This document shows positions 58,167-64,000 of a DNA stretch of 64,000 nt, piece after piece. Position 1 is the first letter of the stretch, and every line of letters begins with the position of its first letter. The DNA comes from Dichetophora obliterata (lineage: Eukaryota; Arthropoda; Insecta; Diptera; Sciomyzidae). The DNA is taken from contig OY986439.1 in the NCBI GenBank assembly GCA_963920525.1, positions 21,400,819 through 21,464,818 on the forward strand, written 5' to 3'. The position numbers were made by a program, and so were the translations under genes. The notes beneath the pieces are model-generated. The model had not been told where the DNA came from and did no database searches. It worked only from the letters and a program-made list of their open reading frames with translations.

Positions 58167-59012
58167 AATAGCGATTATATTTAGGCGAAAGGAACGCAAC
58201 TATTTTCAATTTTTTAAGCTCAATAGAAAGTCTTAAAAGTCCCTAGAAAGACAATTAAGTGATAAATGTCGAGAGTACAGAATACAATAATAAAAAATAG
58301 CAATTTTATCAAAACGTGGTTTTTCCTTCGCTGTGGAATATAACATAAAAAGTAATTAAGATATCAAGCTAAAATTTTGCACAGATATTCTACAACGTAT
58401 TGGCTTTTGTATATACCTAAAAGTTTGTATTAATTACTACAAGAAATATTAGCTGCATTTCCGTGGCACTAGATCAAATAAAATCTCAGTGGAACAAATT
58501 TAGTTTAACTTTATAACGATTTGGCTCCACTGTCTTGAAACAGCTGTTTGAAGAACAATAACAAGAGAAAACAGCAGTACCAAACGCTAATTGAGTGATG
58601 AAACGTCAAAATACGAAATTAATATCTATTTAGATTTGAAAACTGTGTTCGTTTTGATAAAAAATGCTTGAAACTTGGCAGCATTTTAAGATCGGAAATA
58701 CAGCCAGAAATCGAGCTAGTTCTAATTTTTTTCTTTTGTGAATAAAATAGCGTCGCGCTCTAGATCAACGACCACGGGTATGCAGCTATTGTTAACAATT
58801 TATTTATAAAAAAAGTGTAATTTCTTTCTTTTTGTGGTCAAATTTACATTTTTTTCGTTAAAAAATGTATACGCAAAGCTAAATAACTTATTTTAATGAA
58901 AAACTTTTGATTGGTTGATTTCAGCTGCGGGGCATTCCACAGCGCAAATTGATGGAGCCAAGTTTGAGCAGCTGTATCGCTGCCATTTTATTTTATATTT
59001 TTATTAAAATTT

Positions 59013-59130
59013 GAATGTATATATTTCAACATCAATGGAAATATATATTTTAACATCAATGGAAATATATATTTCAACATCAATGGAAATATATATTTCA
59101 ACATCAAAATGGAAAAATATACATTCAAAT
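59013..59130. repeat. 24-bp minisatellite, four copies
   Basis: ATATATATTTCAACATCAAT-GGAA units repeat four times, flanked by TTGAATGTATATA and the inverse TATACATTCAA. Confidence 0.8.
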
Positions 59131-59474
59131 GTATATGTTATAAAAACTCTCCGTTTTTTGTAAAAAATTATTGAAAACCCTGTTGTCTGGAGCAGGTTCT
59201 CCCCTTAAAGTAACCTAAAGCTTCATATAAAATACAATTTTTAGACCAAAGATATTTTGAAAAATATTTTTTAAATAAAATAAATAACACAGGTGTCTTT
59301 AAGAATTAATTTAAATAACCTTACATCAAATCCAAATTTTTGTCAAATTAAAGGCAAGGGAAAACAATAAATATACGGGGATTTAAAAGTAAATTTTTGA
59401 GAAACAAGTTCACGATTACGAATCTGACATTAATTGTACAAAAATACTTACATACATTCTTAAGTTGTTTTTGT

Positions 59475-59810
59475 TTTTTGGCTTTCTTCGTGTGTTGTTG
59501 ATAAAAATTGGGCTGTGGCCGTGTAAAAAAGATAAAAATTGGGCTGTGACCGTTTAAAAAAAGAAGTAGCTGTTAAATGTTTTAAATTTAATTTCCAATT
59601 TTTATGATAAAATAATTATTGATTTTCATGTGATTCATTGTAGTTAATGTTACGTGTATTTAAAATTTTTTAGCCCTGATGAAGGCCCACAAAGTGAGCC
59701 GAAACATCGGAAAAATATAGGAATAAAAAAACAAAAAAGCTAAACATAAAAGTTTTTGTCTTTTTTACACGACCACAGCCAAATTTTAATCAACAATACA
59801 TTTTTAAGTT
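59475..59810. mobile_element. Element with inverted ends and CTGATGA-hairpin-GAAAC motif
   Basis: TTGTTGATAAAAATTGGGCT with GTGTAAAAAAGA (59497 on; a second half-copy follows at 59531) is inverted at 59755-59805. Between them, 59676-59705 reads CTGATGA, an extra A, a 7-bp stem with one mismatch (GGCCCAC/GTGAGCC, AAA loop), then GAAAC. This layout is like the ends of Penelope-like elements; no RT ORF is present. Confidence 0.55.
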
Positions 59811-60050
59811 TAATGTTTCGGTTATAATTGCAACATTTCATGTGCTTAGTTAAAGATTTATACACCATTGCAAAAGCTTATATTTTCTAAGAAATTAATT
59901 GATTTTTTTTTAATTGGGCAAAAAAATCTTTAAGCCCTCGATACAATATAGTACGAAATTTTCTGTAGAGGGTTGAAATATTTTTTCAATCTTGTTCCCC
60001 CTGTGAAATAAATCACTAAAATAATAATTTTCTATTAAAAGTCAAACAAA

Positions 60051-60178
60051 TTAGCGGGACACATTGTCATTCATGGGAGCATGGCGTGGTGGAACCGGCC
60101 AGTGGTACATGATTGACTGCTGGGACAGTCGCCTCTGGGTCATATGACTGCGTTTCTTTCTACTTTGGTCACTCGAGC
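60051..60178 (-). CDS. Candidate terminal exon with a 30-codon small ORF
   Basis: After a good acceptor (AAATTTCAG at 60187-60179) the minus strand is open to TAA at 60053-60051. The first ATG is at 60143 and gives 30 aa (MTQRRLSQQSIMYHWPVPPR plus ten more residues ending NDNVSR). Base composition is markedly more GC-rich and codon-like than the AT-rich surroundings. A consensus donor GTAAGT occurs ~60 bp upstream (around 60244), suggesting a 5' UTR exon to ~60420 that itself contains a 10-codon ORF (MNIKTKRKLS). The in-frame stop just before the donor means the small ORF would start in this exon. It could instead be the last exon of a gene whose other exons I missed. Not recognised. Divergent from LARP7. 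Confidence 0.4.
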
Positions 60179-60722
60179 CTGAAATTTATAAAACGTTTCT
60201 ATGAACATGTAGGCTAAATTTGGTTACAAATTTAGTACTTACACTATTTTTTTTAATTTAAGTTGGAGTTTTTGATTTTACGTTGTTTCTTTTCTCGGTG
60301 TAGTAATTTATTGGAACAAAACTGTTTTAAGACAGCTTTCTTTTTGTTTTGATGTTCATGTTGAGTAAGCTAACTGAGACAGATTCTTTCACGACCTTTT
60401 CTGGCCTTACCTAATTGTACCAGTCCGCAACTGAACAGGCAACTGCACTAAATCGTGAATACCCCTATTGTATACTCCGAAATAGTTTTGTTTTGCAAAA
60501 GTTCTAGAGTTTCAGCACAAAAAGTGTTGTCTATGTCAATGCACATGCGTTTGGACTAACGTGCAGAAAACTGTTTTGAGACTATTTTGTCGCAGTGAGT
60601 TATAGGCCTAATTATTAAAAATTTTTTAGATTTTGCAGCATTATTTCTTTGGCAGCAAGCAAATAGTCGTACTCTCCGCGGATAAAAGGCATAATTAAAT
60701 TTTAAAATTCTTTTCTGAATAA

Positions 60723-62568
60723 ATGCCTATTGAGGACTCCATTAAAGATATGGAGAAGTCTATGGATGGAGAGCAGGCCAAGGTTGATGTTAAGAAAATA
60801 TCGCCGAAAGACAAATTAAGCAGTGGCAACAAGCCTCATAGGAAACGCAAAAGAAGGCACTTCAACGCGATTCGCGATCAAATGGAATTCTATTTTGGCG
60901 ATGCTAATCTTTCCAAGGATCGTTTCCTAAAGCAGCTTATTGATAAGGATCCATGTGAGTACCATTCAATGCTTTAATTTCTTGTATTAAACCAATTTTT
61001 TTGCAATTACCTAGATGTCTCACTCGATGTTTTTCTAACATTCAACAAAATGAAGGCATTGGCCAAAGATGTAGATGAAATAGCAAAATCATTGACCAAT
61101 TCACAGCTGCTCGAATTAGATGAGACACACCAAAAGGTGCGGCGAAAAACGGCGCTACCAGTAGAACGCGATGTAGATGACAAAACATTGTATGTGGAGT
61201 CCATACCTCCAACTGCAGATCACGACTGGGTAAAAGAAAACTTTGAGCGATTCGGCAAAGTCACATACGTATCACTGCCTAAGTATGCGAAGTCTCGCAA
61301 AATAAAAGAATTTGGTTTCATCGAATTCGAGAAGCATGAAAGTGTTTCAAAAGCTATAAAAGCTTTCCAGGAATTCAAAGGTGTGCTGAGCATGCAAGAA
61401 ATGGATCTAGCTGAGCTGAAGAGCATCAAAACATTCATCAAGGAACAAAATAATGAGGAGGACTCTGCGGCCGAGACAAGCGCATCAGACAAAGAAAAAA
61501 AGCAGAAAGATAAAATTAAACGTAAAAATATAGAAGATTTAGCGGAAGAAGGACCAAGTGCGAAAAAAATTAAAACAGGTTGATTGCAGGTTCAAATCTT
61601 AACATTAGTGTGGATGATTTTTTATTTTTCTTTTAATAGATGATAGTGAATATATAGCTGCAAATAGCATTACTGAGGATGAGTCCGAGGAAGAATCTTC
61701 AGCATCTGAAGAGGAACAGGTGAAAACTACAACTGCAAATGAAGCTGATGACGTTGAACAGCCAATGAATGAATCAAGTAAAAAGAAACGTCGCAAGAAA
61801 AAGAAAAAATCCAAGAAAACCAAAGGTAATACAGACCAGGACAATGATGCAAACTTCTTCGATCTAAAAGTTCTACCTAAACGCGATTGGAAACGTTTAC
61901 GCAATAAATATTTAAATCTGCAACGTGAGAAGGTAGCTGAACTCAAGCGTAAAGCTTGGAGAGCAGCGAAGCAACACAGCCGAGAAAATTTGGCAGAAAA
62001 CGTGGAATCCAACCCGGGTGCATCGCTTACTCCTGCAAAGAAATCCAAACTCAGTGAACGCAAACTGCAGAAGATGAAAATGAATTTCTATGGTGCCAGC
62101 GATGCAGACACCAGCGAACAGAGCACAACGAATAAATGCAAAGAGGTTAAAAACAATCCGGCGCTAGAGCGTTCACCACTTTTCAACTTTGCACCAGGTC
62201 TGATCATCGAAGTGACCTTCCTTGAACCTTGCGTTACTATTAAGGAATTCAAAGCAGATATGCGTCAATACACAACTGTAAAGTATGTCGACGTCAAGGA
62301 GGGAGGAATGCAGGCGTACTTGCGTCTTGAATCTATTAGCGCTGCTGAAGATTTTATTCGCCAAGTCGGCTGCGCCGAGTATAAATGTAAGCAACTTGCC
62401 GGTGAGACCGAATCCGAGTATTGGCGCAAGATTGGACAGGATCGCGAAATGAAACTGAATAAAAAAGTTAAAGTACCGCAACGTAGGGGAAGAGAGAAGG
62501 TCAAGAAATTGCTAACCAAACATATACGTTTCGGTGATGAAGATGAAGCAGAGCAGCGGGAAGTTTAA
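60723..62568 (+). CDS. Larp7: La-related protein 7 (LARP7)
   Basis: Three exons: 60723-60954, 61015-61578, 61640-62568, with GT-AG introns of 60 and 61 bp and consistent phases; 574 aa. La motif at residues ~44-125 (FNAIRDQMEFYFGDANLSKD, RFLKQLI, VSLDVFLTFNKMK). RRM1 at ~134-198 with RNP2 LYVESI and RNP1 KEFGFIEF. An acidic then Lys-rich linker (~230-330, KKKRRKKKKKSKKTKG) looks like a nuclear localisation stretch. The C-terminal xRRM lies at ~450-525 (GLIIEVTFLEPCVTIKEFKA, YVDVKEGG.QAYLRL). LARP7 binds the 3' end of 7SK snRNA and stabilises the 7SK snRNP that holds P-TEFb inactive. The first intron interrupts the La motif. Poly(A) signal AATAAA near 62629. Tail-to-tail with TM2D3. Confidence 0.95.
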
Positions 62569-62750
62569 ACATAATCTAAGTCTTATTGAGTTCTTAAAAA
62601 ATTGTAAATGTTAAAGGATTAAAACTCAAATAAAGTTATGAATTTTCATTTATTATAAAAAATTCAAACAAGTCTTAAAATAACTTAGGTTTTTGTTTTA
62701 AAATAACAATCCCCCTCCCCTTAGATGTTCCACCCAAAAGTTAACATCAG

Positions 62751-63488
62751 TTAAATGTACAAAGAACCATCCGCTGGCCCCAAATAATGCAGGGATATCA
62801 GCAAAACATCTATAATGGTCCAGACGCCCAAACCACCAAAGCTAAACAGCTTGCCAATGCCTTCCTGCCAGTGACCCAGATAAAATCGATCCGCACCAAA
62901 TCCACCCAGCGTCAGACTGATAATCAGCGCGGTGCTCCAGCGATAGCCTTGGGTCCAGTTGCATTTAATGTTGCGAGTAAACGAACGATTGCCCAGACAC
63001 AGCACCTCCGCATGAGCTGTACAGTTGGTGCGATAGTATTGATCATTTACTGAATTGCAGTTGCCGCGCAGCACACAAGTTTGCTTCCACTTTTCAGTCT
63101 GATAGCAATAGCGACAATTCATCTGACGCACAAACGACCGATTGCCCTGACATTGCACGTACTCGGCAGCGCTGCAGCTGACATTGAGTTCTCGTCCGTA
63201 GTGGCAGGAATAGTTGTAGTTGCAACGTATGCAGGGAAATGTGAGCTCCGCGCATTCTAGTTCGCTGGGACAGTAAATGTTTGTTTCATTCAGACTCTTG
63301 ACTATGGCCAGTGGTATGGCGTCATTGTTGTTGTGGTTACTATTGTTTTTCTGTGCTGACTCCGATTTGAATTCTGAATCCATAAGATTGACGGCGGTTT
63401 GACTCTGGCGTATGCCACTTAATATGAAAATAAACACAAGTGTAAAAGCAGCACGTTTATTTATAATAATGCAGCGACGGTAAAGCAT
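62751..63488 (-). CDS. amx: TM2 domain-containing protein 3 (almondex)
   Basis: A single exon, 245 aa. The N-terminal signal-like segment is residues ~11-32 (RAAFTLVFIFILSGI). A Cys-rich, N-glycosylatable extracellular region follows (~70-180; CPSELECAELTFPCIRC, repeated CxGNRSF blocks). The TM2 domain (~185-245) has two hydrophobic helices separated by the conserved DRF motif (GADRFYLG, DRF at 200-202), ending GPADGSLYI as in vertebrate TM2D3. In Drosophila this protein (almondex) acts maternally in Notch signalling in the early embryo. The family terminus GPADGSLYI distinguishes TM2D3 from TM2D1/2. The repeated GNRSF segment appears twice, as in family members. Stop to stop distance from LARP7 is ~180 bp. 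Confidence 0.95.
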   Translation of the reverse strand: MLYRRCIIINKRAAFTLVFIFILSGIRQSQTAVNLMDSEFKSESAQKNNSNHNNNDAIPLAIVKSLNETNIYCPSELECAELTFPCIRCNYNYSCHYGRELNVSCSAAEYVQCQGNRSFVRQMNCRYCYQTEKWKQTCVLRGNCNSVNDQYYRTNCTAHAEVLCLGNRSFTRNIKCNWTQGYRWSTALIISLTLGGFGADRFYLGHWQEGIGKLFSFGGLGVWTIIDVLLISLHYLGPADGSLYI

Positions 63489-63553
63489 TTTCTTATTAAA
63501 AAAACTATTTACAATTAAATGTACTCAGCTATAAAAGCAGTGTTGTTGCATAC

Positions 63554-63582
63554 ATGGTATAATTATTTGATAATTATACCAT
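63554..63582. repeat. Perfect hairpin upstream of TM2D3
   Basis: ATGGTATAATTAT is followed by a 3-base loop and its exact inverse; similarity continues outward for several bases. It lies ~65 bp upstream of the TM2D3 ATG, so it falls in the promoter or 5' UTR. Confidence 0.7.
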
Positions 63583-63599
63583 GGTTGCATAAAGAAATA

Positions 63600-64000
63600 T
63601 TTTTACTCTAACTGTGGGTTTAGACCGCCTGAACGAACGAAAAATTTATCGCGAACAATTTATTGCAATAAATTCTTCGTTCGGAGTACTGTTTAGACCG
63701 CACGAACATCATTAGGGGGTTTCAGACGAACGTACTTGTACGCTGACATGTACGACGACAAACTAACGGGACTATTGTGTTGAGCTTTCAAACAATCGTA
63801 CATGTGCGACGACTTCATTTCATTGCTGGCTCTCAAATAGAGCACATCAGCATAATGGCAGAACAATTTTTTTTATGACCTTATGATTTAGCAGTCATTT
63901 TTCATATTTAGAGAATTGTTTATCAATTTTAATTAATTATAAACAATTATAAAATGTTTCAAACGTTTTTCATATTAATTTTCTCTAATATTTTATCCGC
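63600..64000. other. Region upstream of TM2D3
   Basis: GTTTAGACCGC occurs twice in direct orientation (~63618 and ~63691), with GAACGA/TCGTTC words between. GTACATGT/ACATGTAC-like words recur at 63745-63805. A small repeat element is possible; no ORF is supported. Confidence 0.4.

Noticed and set aside
57876..58199. Overlapping ORFs of 107, 91 and 70 aa on both strands
   Set aside because: Mirror readings of the inverted arms of the 58005-58166 MITE.
61605..62063. 152-aa minus ORF opposite LARP7
   Set aside because: Antisense of the Lys-rich linker, giving a Phe/Leu/Ser-rich frame without domain.

Overview
The window looks like nuclear DNA of a higher fly (Diptera), probably a tephritid or other acalyptrate with a repeat-rich genome. 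The five host genes have fly-like introns of 50-87 bp, their products resemble Drosophila proteins, and most of the rest is DNA transposon, foldback, LINE and satellite sequence. The tephritid assignment is inference; nothing in the sequence names the species.

Layout. 1-31.9 kb holds no host coding sequence I can support. In order it carries a ~150-bp tandem repeat (1-2.2 kb), a hAT MITE, a three-level transposon nest (3.5-6.1 kb), a hAT/foldback/hAT cluster in (AT)n (8.9-11.4 kb), a 168-bp MITE with TTA duplications, a minisatellite and a ~480-bp palindrome (12.8-13.9 kb), a MITE with internal tandem repeats (15.5-16.0 kb), a tRNA-like Pol III unit (16.4 kb), a 4.2-kb satellite with a 21-bp monomer and a ~792-bp higher-order period (18.0-22.2 kb), a frameshifted LINE RT fragment (22.3-23.9 kb), and a second LINE pseudogene split by a 2.57-kb hAT element (27.4-31.4 kb). 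The first coding exon of a Golgi class I alpha-mannosidase lies on the minus strand at 31.9-32.6 kb. I see no downstream exon, so this whole left part may be its first intron.

33-45 kb is again gene-free. It holds a foldback family (three copies, one split by a 2.1-kb hAT-like element), a decayed transposon ORF and a G-run MITE. At 46.0-50.1 kb sits an apparently intact jockey-type retrotransposon with both ORFs open, flanked by ~215-bp direct repeats and inserted into an older DNA transposon.

51-64 kb is the gene-dense end: a BED zinc-finger gene with an L1-ORF1-like C-terminus (+), tail-to-tail with TRIP4/ASC-1 (-, seven exons reconstructed here); an MITE-rich spacer; a possible small-ORF exon (-); then LARP7 (+), tail-to-tail with TM2D3/almondex (-). 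These genes do not form one pathway: LARP7 acts on 7SK snRNA, TRIP4 in transcription coactivation and ribosome rescue, TM2D3 in Notch signalling and alpha-mannosidase I in N-glycan trimming.

Best candidates for a second look are the recurrent CTGATGA-hairpin-GAAA motif (four sites, hammerhead-core-like), the nested satellite, the jockey copy with long diverged flanking repeats, the BED/ORF1-like fusion gene and the 30-codon ORF near 60.1 kb.
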